A DNA stretch of 50,326 nucleotides from SAR324 cluster bacterium. GTDB lineage: Bacteria; SAR324; NAC60-12. Positions 15,090 through 24,407 of this stretch are shown one piece after another. Under the pieces are notes generated by a model that was not told where the DNA came from, did no database searches, and saw only the letters and a list, made by a program, of their open reading frames with translations. Position 1 is the stretch's first letter; each line of letters opens with the position of its first letter. Made by a program: the position numbers and the translations under genes. Location: the NCBI GenBank assembly GCA_015231825.1, contig JADGAV010000036.1:1-50326 (forward strand). Reading direction: 5' to 3'.

Positions 15090-17690
15090 CTAATTAAATG
15101 GTTCCGCACGTTTGATCAATTCGTCAAGATCGGGTTCATCCGGGTTGAGTGGTTTTCCGGGATGAATACACTTTGCCGGGCATTTTTCTGCCGCTGTGAC
15201 GAGCTGCTTGAATGTCCCCGCAGAGGCATCCTTGATGATCGCCTGTTTGTCCGCATTGTATTCGAACATGGCAGAATTGAGGTCCGTGCACTCATTGCAG
15301 GTGGTGCAGCGAAATCCTTCAATCCATGGTTCATCAAAGGAAAGTTCTTCTTCCGGTTCCGGCTCAGCAGTTTTTGCAGCCGGCGTTTCCTGCGGTGAAT
15401 CAAGTTCTTCAGGAGGAGGAGCCGCTTCCTGCCGCGGCGGGCTTTTTACGGATGCAGTGCTTCCGGACAGGGGGCTCATCGGCAGTGAATCGAGGTCGAG
15501 GAGCAGCGAGGACAATTTTTCCATTGCTTCTCCCGCCGTTTCTCGTCGCACCCGCTCCAGTTCAGATTGCTGCTCTTGCTGAAGAGCAGCAATCTGAGAA
15601 GATAATTCTGTCTGAGCTTCTTCCCGTGCTTTTTGAGCAGCACGTTCCGCATGATAATTGTTGCTGCCGCCAAGATCCTGGATGACGCGCCAGTAGTCCA
15701 GGCGTTCCTGACAGGCGAGCACCATGGAATAGGACATCATCACCTTTTGGAGCTGATTTTTCTCATCAACCATCCAGATGAAAGGGACTTTTGCATAAGA
15801 TTCCTCCGAAGAAAGCTTGAGATATTCGGGAATCGGAATCAATTCATCATTCCAGTAAGAGGAAGGGATCAAAAAAAACTGATCGCTGTAGAGGGCATCC
15901 AGTGCGGCAAAATCTGCAAAAGTGAACGCAAGCGGTAAGCTGCTTTCCTTTTCTTTCTCATCCAATATATTCAGTTCGTAAACAGGCCAATCAAGCGAGG
16001 GAAGAGGATTGGCAGCAATATCAAATCGACTTCCCCATTGCTCTCCTTTTTGCGGATCATAAGTGAAAACTGGAAATTCTCGACTTTCCAGGGCCGCTCC
16101 TGACCAAATGTAAGGGTTGCTCAACGAATGCTTTTCTTGAGGAGAGAGCACGTAAAAAAAGGCGGGAAAAAAGCCCTGGATCCCGTCAATGAAGCCCTTC
16201 ATCAGATGCTGGGGAGTGCCCACCGACGATTGCACCACCATGCCATTCCGGTGAGAAACAGCCAAATGGCCCAACTCTGGACGCGGATCCAGCCGGGATT
16301 GTTTTTCATTGGCGGTTTTTTCTTCCGTCAGCAGCGGACGTTTGACAATCATCATTTTAATGGGTTTCTTCGATAGAAGAAGACGGGATAAGTCAGAGAG
16401 TCCAGATTCCAGGAGGGAGCGTTCATCGTCGATCAGCAGCAGCGGAGGTGCCAGTGCAATTTCTTCTTTGCTGAACGACTTCCAGTCAAAATAGGCAAAA
16501 AAATGATCATGAATCTCGGGATGATACTGATCTTTAACTTCCAGACGGGCAATCCGCAGTGCGGAGAACCATTCCGAGATGGCACGCATGTGTTCCTCAA
16601 AATGAAGAAGTGCTTTTGAACAGCCGTCTCCTTTAGCAAAAGATACAATCGTGGAGTTTGGAAAAACATTATTCCATGAAAAGTCTGCACTCCCTTCCCA
16701 ATCTTCAGGAACCAGAACAATAGCGTCATCGTCCCCAAAAATCGGTTCAAATTTTTCAAGGTTGGAATAGGCGATTTTGATGCGGTTGAACCGTTCCAGG
16801 GGCATTGCTTCTGAAGAGCTTTCCGGCAGCAGGCCTGACAAAGCCCCGGGATCGACAAATGAAGTTCCGAAGCCAAGAGTTCCCTCAAGGTGCTCGGCAC
16901 CCCTGGCTTGAGCACTTTTTCCTTCTTCCACCCGCAGTAAATCACGCAGCTGGGCAAGCAGATCTCCTATTTCTTTTTTGAACGACTCGTATTTTTTCAG
17001 ATGATTTGCATTTAAAATGGCCGCCAAACAATGAAATGGCGTTTCTTCAGTAAATTGAATCAATGCCCCTCCATCCGGGAGTTTTGCAAGAAGAGCAGAA
17101 CAGCTGGACAGCAAAGCTTCTTCTTCACTGCCAGGCAGTGAGAGCTGCTTCCGCAGTTCTTCTACTGCAGTCTCTATGCTTTCTCGAAAAGGATGCCTTG
17201 AGCCTGACGAAGACAATTGACTGCGAATAATTTTTTCAAGTCGAGGGAGATTGTCCTTCAGCTCTTTCGATTGATTCGGTTCCGGAGCCGCCGATTCCAT
17301 GCTTTCTGCTAAAAGTTCAGAGAGGGACTGAAATGAAGATTCCTCGAGCGGCTCGTTTGGATCGGCAATCCAGAGTGGATAATCATATCGGATCTTGCTC
17401 ATGTCCCGATAAGGAGCCAGCAGTGCAGGATAGACGTCAGGCTGATGATACAATTTCCCGATACCCCCTTCTTCTCCAGTCCTGAAAAATTGTCTGACCA
17501 AACTCCAAAAAGTCTGCATTTCTTCTTCGCTGGCAGGGTCATCCTTTACGATGAGAGGCAATTCACGTGGTTTTTCGATTGAGCTTTCTTCCGGCATAGT
17601 TTTGCTGAATTGAGATGCAGTGTTTGTCAGTTCATTGCCACGGGACGCATTCCCTGCAGCAGCAACATCACTCGTTTTTGGAGACATCAT
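15090..17690 (-). CDS. PFOR-C-terminal-like iron-sulfur protein, paralogue of the 1308-aa protein (866 aa)
   Basis: The C-terminal two-thirds align by eye with the 1308-aa neighbour. KDQYHPEIHDHFFAYFDW matches its KEYDPELHDGQIADLDW, and SHRNGMVVQSSVGTPQ matches SHRNAFVLQSSMATPN. Both stretches correspond to the TPP-binding domain of PFOR. Here the GDG motif aligns with LLLIDDERS (about 418-425), so thiamine binding is unlikely. The N-terminal 300 residues are acidic, Ser-rich and unassigned. A Gln/Glu/Arg coiled coil (about 690-745) and an acidic linker lead to a terminal single-cluster ferredoxin with C795, C798, C801 and C837 or C841. The ribosome site GGGAGG precedes a double ATG (17690/17687). 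It sits between korB and rnfB on one strand, suggesting a role in handing KOR electrons to Rnf (inference). Confidence 0.78.
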   Translation of the reverse strand: MMSPKTSDVAAAGNASRGNELTNTASQFSKTMPEESSIEKPRELPLIVKDDPASEEEMQTFWSLVRQFFRTGEEGGIGKLYHQPDVYPALLAPYRDMSKIRYDYPLWIADPNEPLEESSFQSLSELLAESMESAAPEPNQSKELKDNLPRLEKIIRSQLSSSGSRHPFRESIETAVEELRKQLSLPGSEEEALLSSCSALLAKLPDGGALIQFTEETPFHCLAAILNANHLKKYESFKKEIGDLLAQLRDLLRVEEGKSAQARGAEHLEGTLGFGTSFVDPGALSGLLPESSSEAMPLERFNRIKIAYSNLEKFEPIFGDDDAIVLVPEDWEGSADFSWNNVFPNSTIVSFAKGDGCSKALLHFEEHMRAISEWFSALRIARLEVKDQYHPEIHDHFFAYFDWKSFSKEEIALAPPLLLIDDERSLLESGLSDLSRLLLSKKPIKMMIVKRPLLTEEKTANEKQSRLDPRPELGHLAVSHRNGMVVQSSVGTPQHLMKGFIDGIQGFFPAFFYVLSPQEKHSLSNPYIWSGAALESREFPVFTYDPQKGEQWGSRFDIAANPLPSLDWPVYELNILDEKEKESSLPLAFTFADFAALDALYSDQFFLIPSSYWNDELIPIPEYLKLSSEESYAKVPFIWMVDEKNQLQKVMMSYSMVLACQERLDYWRVIQDLGGSNNYHAERAAQKAREEAQTELSSQIAALQQEQQSELERVRRETAGEAMEKLSSLLLDLDSLPMSPLSGSTASVKSPPRQEAAPPPEELDSPQETPAAKTAEPEPEEELSFDEPWIEGFRCTTCNECTDLNSAMFEYNADKQAIIKDASAGTFKQLVTAAEKCPAKCIHPGKPLNPDEPDLDELIKRAEPFN

Positions 17691-17766
17691 TCCTCCCGTC
17701 CTGCTTTGATTCCTTTGCAGTTTTCCTCAGTGGAACCTGAAAGCGGGAAAATGTTAAAATTCTGGG

Positions 17767-18720
17767 TTAAACTGCGTATTTTTCAAACTCATTCATCAAA
17801 GCGGCTTCTTTTGCTTCGATGCTGAAGCCGAGGTTGTGTCTCCCGTATTCATCATATCGTTCATTGTCCTTTTTCTGATAAAACAGACCAATTGGAATCA
17901 TATCTTGAATCCCTGCAAATTCTCTCGCTTTATTGATATCGGCAGGATCATGTTCCTCGGTATTTTTAAACATCCTCTCGACACCTTTCGGCAGCTCGAT
18001 TCCATTTTCATGGTTGAGCAAAAGCGTCTGATTTGCATCGGTAACTGCATCGGCATACACTTCCGCGCTAAAATGAGGACAGCGCTGCAGAATTCGGACA
18101 AATGAAAATCCAGGGTGCTGATAGGCAGCCATCAGGGTGGCGTAGAGATGCGCCGGATTCCAGTCAACGGTCTGAGCGACAAAAGAAACATTGGCAACAC
18201 CCAGGGTCGTTATAATCGGGTTAATCGGAGGAAGCACAGACCCGGTGGGATGCGTGTTGGAAGTTGTTCCTTTTCTCGAGGTGGGCGAAGTCTGATCCTT
18301 GGTCAGGCCATAGATTTCGTTGTCGAGCAGCATCACCGTCATATCCATGTTGTAGCGAATCGCATGGATCCAGTGTCCGGTCCCAATTGAGCAGCAGTCT
18401 CCGTCACCTGTAGCGACAAAAACATGAAGATCGGGGCGACGAAATTTAATGCCGCATGCTACTGGAAATGCTCTACCATGCAAACCATGAAACCCGTAGG
18501 TCTTCATATAATGCGGAAAACGGCTGGAACATCCAATCCCGGAAACAAACACTGTTTTTTCCGGAGCCAGTTGATTTTCCCGGCAAACTTTTTGTGCCGC
18601 GGTCAACACGGAATGGTCTCCGCATCCGGGACACCAGCGTGGAATATTTCCTTCATAATCCGACAGGGTGTAGTACTTTTCGGGAACCGCCAAGACAGCG
18701 TCAGGTCTCAAGCCAAACAT
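17767..18720 (-). CDS. korB: 2-oxoacid:ferredoxin oxidoreductase beta subunit, KorB-like
   Basis: This is the thiamine-binding subunit of a two-subunit 2-oxoacid (probably 2-oxoglutarate):ferredoxin oxidoreductase. Key features are intact: CPGCG at residues 30-34, SGIGCSSR for the cluster surroundings, and the TPP motif GDGDCCSIG (105-113) with the closing N134 in LLDNEIYGLTKDQTSPTS. At 317 aa it has no extra ferredoxin domain, as in KorAB of aerobic-type enzymes. The ribosome site GGAGTG precedes ATG. It begins 88 bp after the korA stop and is followed by the PFOR-like 866-aa gene. The specific substrate (2-oxoglutarate, pyruvate or other) is not proven by sequence. Confidence 0.92.
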   Translation of the reverse strand: MFGLRPDAVLAVPEKYYTLSDYEGNIPRWCPGCGDHSVLTAAQKVCRENQLAPEKTVFVSGIGCSSRFPHYMKTYGFHGLHGRAFPVACGIKFRRPDLHVFVATGDGDCCSIGTGHWIHAIRYNMDMTVMLLDNEIYGLTKDQTSPTSRKGTTSNTHPTGSVLPPINPIITTLGVANVSFVAQTVDWNPAHLYATLMAAYQHPGFSFVRILQRCPHFSAEVYADAVTDANQTLLLNHENGIELPKGVERMFKNTEEHDPADINKAREFAGIQDMIPIGLFYQKKDNERYDEYGRHNLGFSIEAKEAALMNEFEKYAV

Positions 18721-18808
18721 GTTTTCACTCCAAATAAGGGGTTGATCTGAATTTTATGTTCCAATTTTCGCAGCTCTGGATGGAATAGGAATTCTTCGTG
18801 TAGAATTT

Positions 18809-20710
18809 TCAAAGAGCAAGCTCCTTTCTAATTCTTTCTACAATCGCTCCGGGCCGCATCGGCTGACCATGCACATTTGAAAAAAAGTCGACTTCAGTGA
18901 GGGTATGAGCGCGAAGGTACCAGGCCAATTGTGAATAACGGCGGGTCTCTGCTGTAATCAACGGGTCATCGGCTTCATCTCCATAATTGATTTCAACCGT
19001 GATCACTTTCTTAAACTTTTTAAAAATTTCTTTCAAACCAGGCTCAATGGGACACAAAAAGCGAAGATGCAGAGAAGACACTTTTGCTCCGCTTTCGCGA
19101 ACTTTTGCAACGGCTTCTTCGATGGATCCGCGAGTGGACCCCCATCCGACGACAAGAAGATCCCCTTCATCATCCCCGTTGACTACAGGAGTTTTTAAGG
19201 TTTGATGAAATGCAGCCAACTTTCGACTCCGTCGATTGGATCCCCTCTGGTTGATATCCGACTGATAAGCTACATGACTGTCTTCGTCGTGCGCCAGGCC
19301 CGTCAGGACGTACATTCCTCCCTTCTGACCAGGAACCGGTCTTTGAGAGAGACCTGTTTTTTCGTCCCAATTGTAAGGAGGAACTCCTTCTTTCCAGTTA
19401 CTTTGATCGACCGGAGGGGCAAGCCAGTCCGGATTGAACTGCGGTTTTGGAAAAGGCTGAACTCCTGTGGCCAGGTTGGCATCAGAAAGCACAAAAACCG
19501 GCATTGTAAATGCCTCGGCCAACTTACGGGCCATGATCACAAAATGGAAACATTCTTCAATGGATGAGGCGGCCATCACAATGGTCGGCGAATCACCCGG
19601 TTGCCCAAAAATGGACGCCAGCAGATCTCCCTGTTCGACTTTCGTCGGCAAACCGGTTGAGGGCCCACCCCGTTGGACATCGAGAATCACCAAAGGAATT
19701 TCTGCCATTACCGCCAAACCGATGAATTCTGTTTTAAGGGCAATGCCGGGACCTGACGTCACCGTCAAGGCGGTTTTTCCGGCATAGGAGGCGCCAATAG
19801 CAAAACCGATCGCCGCAATTTCATCTTCTGCCTGATGAACGACACCACCGGCAGATTCAAACACTTCTGCCAAATAGTGCGAAACTGAGGTTGCCGGGGT
19901 GATCGGGTACATGGAACATAGTTCAATTCCTGCAGCAATGGCTCCCATCCCAAGTGCTTCATTTCCATTCATTACGACCAGATCCAGGCCTTTTTCCTGA
20001 GCGGGGATGTCATATTGAAAACCCAGATTTGCCTGTGCCCATTTGAACCCTGCATGCAGGAGATCCAAATTTGATTGAACCACTTTTTGGGATTTTCTCC
20101 TGAAAATTCGGGCGATCTGAGCTTCGGCGATTTCCAGGTCCCGGTTGTAGAGAAAAGAGAGCAAGCCCAAAACCCACATATTTTTACCATGGTGCGGATT
20201 GTCCACAATTTTCAGACATTCCGTCTCCATTGGCACTTCACGCACATCATAACCCCGTGATTCAAAATCTGCCAGGGCTTCCGCATACTGTTTTTGGACC
20301 GTGGGCACTTTATCCTCTGCCCACTTGTTTTCCAGCAAAATGATCGTTCCTTCCTTGAATGCCTGCTGTCCGATCCGGCTATACAATGCCTGTTCGTTAA
20401 ATGCGACCACCAAATCCGCCTCATCGCCCATATTCGTGATCGCGTGAGAACCCAGGCGAATGCGAATCCCAGAGGCCCCTTCTCGAGAGCGGGCAGGGGG
20501 TTGAATTTCGGCAGGGATAATTTCCACAGTCCAAACCCCATTGCCCATTTTTGCTGAAATAGAACCGAAACTTTGCCCCGCTTTCTGAGCTCCTTCACCA
20601 GAATCACTTACAATTTCAACGATATGCTCTTTTACTGGGAATACTTCGATTTTCGGATCTACCATTCCTCCGCTACTTTGTCCCGGACTGTTTGTGTTTA
20701 GCTCAAGCAT
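18809..20710 (-). CDS. korA: 2-oxoacid:ferredoxin oxidoreductase alpha subunit with fused gamma domain, KorA-like
   Basis: This is the pyrimidine-binding and gamma half of the KOR enzyme, 633 aa. The N-terminal gamma domain (about residues 25-210) contains GSHAITNMGDEADLVVAFN. It is fused to the alpha domain with the substrate/TPP loop MYPITPATS (267-275), a conserved acidic patch QAEDEIAAIGFAIGASYAG and TSGPG. A C-terminal transketolase-like part has VVGWGSTRGSIEEAV and RFLCPIEPG. This gamma-alpha fusion plus a separate beta is the layout of KorAB from several aerobes and facultative bacteria. The reaction is 2-oxoacid + CoA + oxidised ferredoxin to acyl-CoA + CO2 + reduced ferredoxin, reversible in carbon-fixing organisms. 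The ribosome site AGGAAAGAG supports the start. Confidence 0.93.
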   Translation of the reverse strand: MLELNTNSPGQSSGGMVDPKIEVFPVKEHIVEIVSDSGEGAQKAGQSFGSISAKMGNGVWTVEIIPAEIQPPARSREGASGIRIRLGSHAITNMGDEADLVVAFNEQALYSRIGQQAFKEGTIILLENKWAEDKVPTVQKQYAEALADFESRGYDVREVPMETECLKIVDNPHHGKNMWVLGLLSFLYNRDLEIAEAQIARIFRRKSQKVVQSNLDLLHAGFKWAQANLGFQYDIPAQEKGLDLVVMNGNEALGMGAIAAGIELCSMYPITPATSVSHYLAEVFESAGGVVHQAEDEIAAIGFAIGASYAGKTALTVTSGPGIALKTEFIGLAVMAEIPLVILDVQRGGPSTGLPTKVEQGDLLASIFGQPGDSPTIVMAASSIEECFHFVIMARKLAEAFTMPVFVLSDANLATGVQPFPKPQFNPDWLAPPVDQSNWKEGVPPYNWDEKTGLSQRPVPGQKGGMYVLTGLAHDEDSHVAYQSDINQRGSNRRSRKLAAFHQTLKTPVVNGDDEGDLLVVGWGSTRGSIEEAVAKVRESGAKVSSLHLRFLCPIEPGLKEIFKKFKKVITVEINYGDEADDPLITAETRRYSQLAWYLRAHTLTEVDFFSNVHGQPMRPGAIVERIRKELAL

Positions 20711-20776
20711 TCTCTTTCCTGTCTGAAGGTTAAATCAATTCTGCAATTCACCATTTTTTCTGCATGCGGTCTGGGT

Positions 20777-21562
20777 TTACTGTTCCAGGGATTTGATCAG
20801 GGTTTCCATTTGACGGTAGTTGTTTTTCGCCACACCGATACGACAGGAAACTGAGGATCCATGGAGGTCCCGCACATTTATATCATTTTCTATTTTTAAA
20901 TCACCGATTTCCAATTGAAAATGGTGATAACGCTGCTCCGGATTAAACAAATGCCGCTGATTTGGAAGCACTTCAAAACGAAGACCTTCAGGAGAAATAT
21001 CCAGCACCCGAAACCAGGTCAATTTACCCGGAATCTTTAATCGGCAGTCATATCGTTTACTGACATCAAACCTTTCCCAGAGGCGATCCTGGAAGGAGAT
21101 ATGTCGGTAACTGGCAGAAATCTCACAAAGCATTCCCGAATGAAGGTCATCGTTTTGGGCATGGGGATGAACCACGGTAAGGGTCAGGACATGGTGTTCT
21201 TTTTCCTCTTTTTCAACCCAATCCAAATACAGGACCGAACCAAAATTGACGTGGCTGGCCATGTAGTCAGGTTTTTCAACCCAGATCCGGTCTCCCTTCG
21301 CCATTAGAATCGCACGAAACTCAATCGAAGGGGATTGAAGAATCAAATGCACAGGAATCTGCTTTTCGCTGATTTCTTGAATGATTTCTTGAACTTCTGC
21401 GGCTTCATTAGAGCCAGGATCCAAATCTACTATGTTGGCGGCTCTATACTGGGGTTCCTCTTCTTTCTGCATCATTGTGAAAACATCCACAACGCCCTCC
21501 TGAAAACCATCTGACACTCTCTTTATTGGATTCTTAAGGAAAAGCCCTTCTTCCATTGTCAT
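20777..21562 (-). CDS. PilZ-domain c-di-GMP-binding protein, YcgR-like layout
   Basis: The 261-aa soluble protein has an N-terminal beta-rich domain (about 60-150). A C-terminal PilZ domain (about 158-258) then shows the signature arginine region WERFDVSKRYDCR and the D-x-S-x-x-G motif VLDISPEGLRFEV. PilZ domains bind cyclic-di-GMP, and the two-domain architecture resembles YcgR/flagellar-brake type effectors. It lies 66 bp before korA on the same strand, but a functional tie to KOR/Rnf is unproven. The start at 21562 (MTMEEG) has no strong ribosome site, and the second Met at 21556 is an alternative. Confidence 0.82.
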   Translation of the reverse strand: MTMEEGLFLKNPIKRVSDGFQEGVVDVFTMMQKEEEPQYRAANIVDLDPGSNEAAEVQEIIQEISEKQIPVHLILQSPSIEFRAILMAKGDRIWVEKPDYMASHVNFGSVLYLDWVEKEEKEHHVLTLTVVHPHAQNDDLHSGMLCEISASYRHISFQDRLWERFDVSKRYDCRLKIPGKLTWFRVLDISPEGLRFEVLPNQRHLFNPEQRYHHFQLEIGDLKIENDINVRDLHGSSVSCRIGVAKNNYRQMETLIKSLEQ

Positions 21563-21809
21563 GGCACATAATAGTTCAACCCGAACTTTATTTCTATCCG
21601 TAAAATTACTTAGTTTTCAGAAATAAGCGGGCCTTTTGAACAGCATGGACAAAGGCATTTTTCGCAGCCGGTCCGATTCAAAATTAAAGGTGGAAGACCC
21701 GCCATTTTTTCTTTGAAAAGAAGCAAACTGTTACGGAAAGACCCCAGCCTTTTCGGGTTCGGCTCGAAACCCATCAGTTTTCGATGAGTCCTGAGCCGTC
21801 GCAATATAA
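21563..21809 (-). other. Leader between ppdK and the PilZ gene, with stem-loops
   Basis: No convincing gene is seen. Immediately after the ppdK stop the minus strand can fold as GGCTC...GAGCC enclosing CATC/GATG, with an alternative GGGTT/AACCC stem overlapping it. The two folds are mutually exclusive in part, as in attenuators, but no known riboswitch consensus (including GEMM c-di-GMP) could be matched by eye. The region may be a ppdK 3' end or a leader for the PilZ gene. Confidence 0.3.
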
Positions 21810-24407
21810 TTATTTTTCCTTCAACGCCGCCTGTGCTGCAGCCACACGAGCCGCAGGAACACGGTAGGGACTGCAGGAGACATAGTCCATTCCTACATCA
21901 TGACAAAATTGGATCGAACGTGGGTCGCCTCCATGCTCCCCACAAATTCCATATTCGATATCTCCCTTCTGCTCTTTGCTGACTTCAATGGCATTCTGAA
22001 TCAGTTTTCCGACTCCCAGAGGATCAATCGTCACAAAAGGGTCATCATCAAGTAGATTTTGTTCGAGATACTGGGGAAGAAATTTACCGATATCGTCTCT
22101 GGAAAATCCGTATGTCATTTGCGTCAAATCATTGGTCCCAAAACTCATAAATTCAACCACGGGAGCAATCCTCTGGGCAGTCAGACAGGCACGTGGGGTC
22201 TCCATCATCGTTCCGATATGATACCTTAAGGAAAGTCCTTGCGGCTGCAGAATGTCTTTAATGGCTTTACTGATATTTTTCGCAATTATCCGTATTTCCC
22301 GAACATTGATAATCAGGGGAATCATAATTTCAGGAATCACCTTCACTCCTGTCGATGCAACTTCAAGAGCAGCAGTGATGACTGCCTGCGTCTGCATGCG
22401 GGTGATTTCCGGATAAACAACAGAAAGGCGGCATCCGCGGAAGCCGAGCATCGGATTTATTTCATGGAGCGTGTCCACCTGCTTCCGGATTTTCTGATAG
22501 GCGACTCCAATCCGCTTTGACAAACCTTCCATCTCCTCCTTGGTATGAGGAAGGAATTCGTGCAATGGCGGATCGATCAAGCGGATTGTTACTGGAAAAC
22601 CATCCATGACTTCAAACAAAGCTTTCATGTCTGCCTTTTGGAATTCGAACAGCTGATCCAGATGTTTCTGCCGCTCTTCCAGGCTTTCCGACAATATCAT
22701 TGCCCGCATCACATCGATCCGATCAGCATCAAAAAACATGTGCTCGGTTCGACACAATCCGATTCCCTCGGCGCCCATCTCCCTGGCTTTTTTTGCATCT
22801 TCAGGCGTTTCCGCATTGGCACGCACCCCCAAGCGACGATATTTGTCTGACCACGCCAGCAATGTCTGGAAATCGTCGCTGGAACTGGCGGCCACTTTAG
22901 CGACTTCACCCGACATGACTTCACCGCTGGCACCATCCAGGGTGATGGTTTCCATGCTTTTAAATATCTGCTGATCTTTGGTGGTGAAGATTCCTTTTTG
23001 ATAATCAATCGAAATATCACTACAGCCCGTAATTGCGCATACACCCATTCCGCGGGCAACAACGGCTGCATGAGAAGTCATTCCTCCCAGCTCAGTCAGA
23101 ATTCCTGCGGCCACTTTCATACCATGGATGTCTTCCGGTGTGGTCTCATGCCGGACAAGGATGACCGATTCTCCAGTTTTGGCGACCTCCACCGCCTCTT
23201 CTGCAGAAAAGACGATTTTCCCGGTCACACCTCCCGGGCTGGCCGGCAATCCTTTGGCAATTACGGTTTTGGAAGCCTTCGGATCAATCTTGGGATGCAG
23301 AAATGAATCAATATGGTCAGGTTCCACCCGCATCAGGGCTTCTTTTTCATCAATCAGACCTTCCCTCACCATATCGACTGCAATTTTTACGGCAGCCTGC
23401 CCAGTGCGCTTCCCGCTTCGGGTTTGCAGCATGTATAAAGTTCCTTCCTGGATGGTGAATTCCAAATCCTGCATGTCACGATAGTGTTTTTCGAGAGTGT
23501 CTTGAATTTGAAATAACTGCCCATAAATTTCGGGCATTTCTGCACGCAATTTTTCAATGGATTCAGGAGTACGGATTCCCGCCACCACATCTTCGCCGGC
23601 TGCATTGAAGAGGTACTCTCCATAGAACATTTTTTCGCCGGTGGCAGGGTTACGGGTGAACGCGACTCCCGAACCGGAGTCATCTCCAAAATTTCCAAAA
23701 ACCATCGATTGCACGTTGACAGCGGTTCCCAAAGTTTCCGGAATATGATTCATCTCTCGATAAACAATCGCCCGCGGCGTATACCAGGAAAGAAAAACGG
23801 CCTGGATGGCGAGTTCCAATTGCTGGTGAGGGTCATCCGGAATGTTTGCGACGTCTTTATATTTCTGCACAATCGTCTTCCAATCTTCTGCCTTCATTTC
23901 AACATCAGACTCATACTGGTTTGCCTTTTTGTATTCGCTGAGAATTGTTTCAAACACTTCGTCCTTGATCCCGAGAACCACGCTGGAAAACATATGAACA
24001 AAGCGTCGGTAAGAATCGTAGGCAAAACGGGGATTGTTCGTCTTGCGCGCCAGCCCTTCAGCGATCTCATCATTCATCCCCAGGTTGAGAACGGTATCCA
24101 TCATGCCCGGCATGGAAACCGGGGCCCCGGAACGGACGGAGAACAGCAAAGGATTTTCAGGGTCACCAAAACGTGTATCCATCTTCTCTTCAACAATTTT
24201 TAGGGCAATATTGTACTCTTCAATCAAGCCATCCGGAAGATGTTTCCCCTGTTGAAAAAATTCATGACAGGTGGCCGTGGTGACAATAAAACCGAAAGGA
24301 ACCGGAAGACCCATCGAGGTCATTTCACACAAATTGGCACCTTTGCCCCCTAATAATTGTTTCTGTTCTTTACTTCCTTCACTGAACAAATAAATTCGTT
24401 TTCTCAT
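21810..24407 (-). CDS. ppdK: Pyruvate, phosphate dikinase
   Basis: PPDK interconverts pyruvate + ATP + phosphate and PEP + AMP + pyrophosphate. At 865 aa it is full length. It has an N-terminal ATP-grasp domain with GGKGANLCEMTSMGLPVP and FSVRSGAPVSMPGMMDTVLN. The central phosphohistidine motif is ELGGMTSHAAVVARGMG. The C-terminal PEP/pyruvate barrel has GLCRTEHMFF, MLGFRGCRL, FGTNDLTQMTYGFSRDD and the catalytic-Cys motif GICGEHGGDP. The ribosome site GGAGA precedes ATG. With KOR and Rnf downstream it suggests gluconeogenic or carbon-fixing flow from pyruvate to PEP, or PPi-linked glycolysis. Sequence does not tell the direction. Confidence 0.97.
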   Translation of the reverse strand: MRKRIYLFSEGSKEQKQLLGGKGANLCEMTSMGLPVPFGFIVTTATCHEFFQQGKHLPDGLIEEYNIALKIVEEKMDTRFGDPENPLLFSVRSGAPVSMPGMMDTVLNLGMNDEIAEGLARKTNNPRFAYDSYRRFVHMFSSVVLGIKDEVFETILSEYKKANQYESDVEMKAEDWKTIVQKYKDVANIPDDPHQQLELAIQAVFLSWYTPRAIVYREMNHIPETLGTAVNVQSMVFGNFGDDSGSGVAFTRNPATGEKMFYGEYLFNAAGEDVVAGIRTPESIEKLRAEMPEIYGQLFQIQDTLEKHYRDMQDLEFTIQEGTLYMLQTRSGKRTGQAAVKIAVDMVREGLIDEKEALMRVEPDHIDSFLHPKIDPKASKTVIAKGLPASPGGVTGKIVFSAEEAVEVAKTGESVILVRHETTPEDIHGMKVAAGILTELGGMTSHAAVVARGMGVCAITGCSDISIDYQKGIFTTKDQQIFKSMETITLDGASGEVMSGEVAKVAASSSDDFQTLLAWSDKYRRLGVRANAETPEDAKKAREMGAEGIGLCRTEHMFFDADRIDVMRAMILSESLEERQKHLDQLFEFQKADMKALFEVMDGFPVTIRLIDPPLHEFLPHTKEEMEGLSKRIGVAYQKIRKQVDTLHEINPMLGFRGCRLSVVYPEITRMQTQAVITAALEVASTGVKVIPEIMIPLIINVREIRIIAKNISKAIKDILQPQGLSLRYHIGTMMETPRACLTAQRIAPVVEFMSFGTNDLTQMTYGFSRDDIGKFLPQYLEQNLLDDDPFVTIDPLGVGKLIQNAIEVSKEQKGDIEYGICGEHGGDPRSIQFCHDVGMDYVSCSPYRVPAARVAAAQAALKEK

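Noticed and set aside
10276..17690. Calling these two genes nifJ (true PFOR)
   Set aside because: Domain similarity is clear but the thiamine GDG motif and other catalytic residues are missing, so the enzyme name would mislead.
21610..21804. 64-codon minus-strand frame with several cysteines after ppdK
   Set aside because: TTG start, no ribosome site, overlaps the stem-loop region and has no recognisable pattern.
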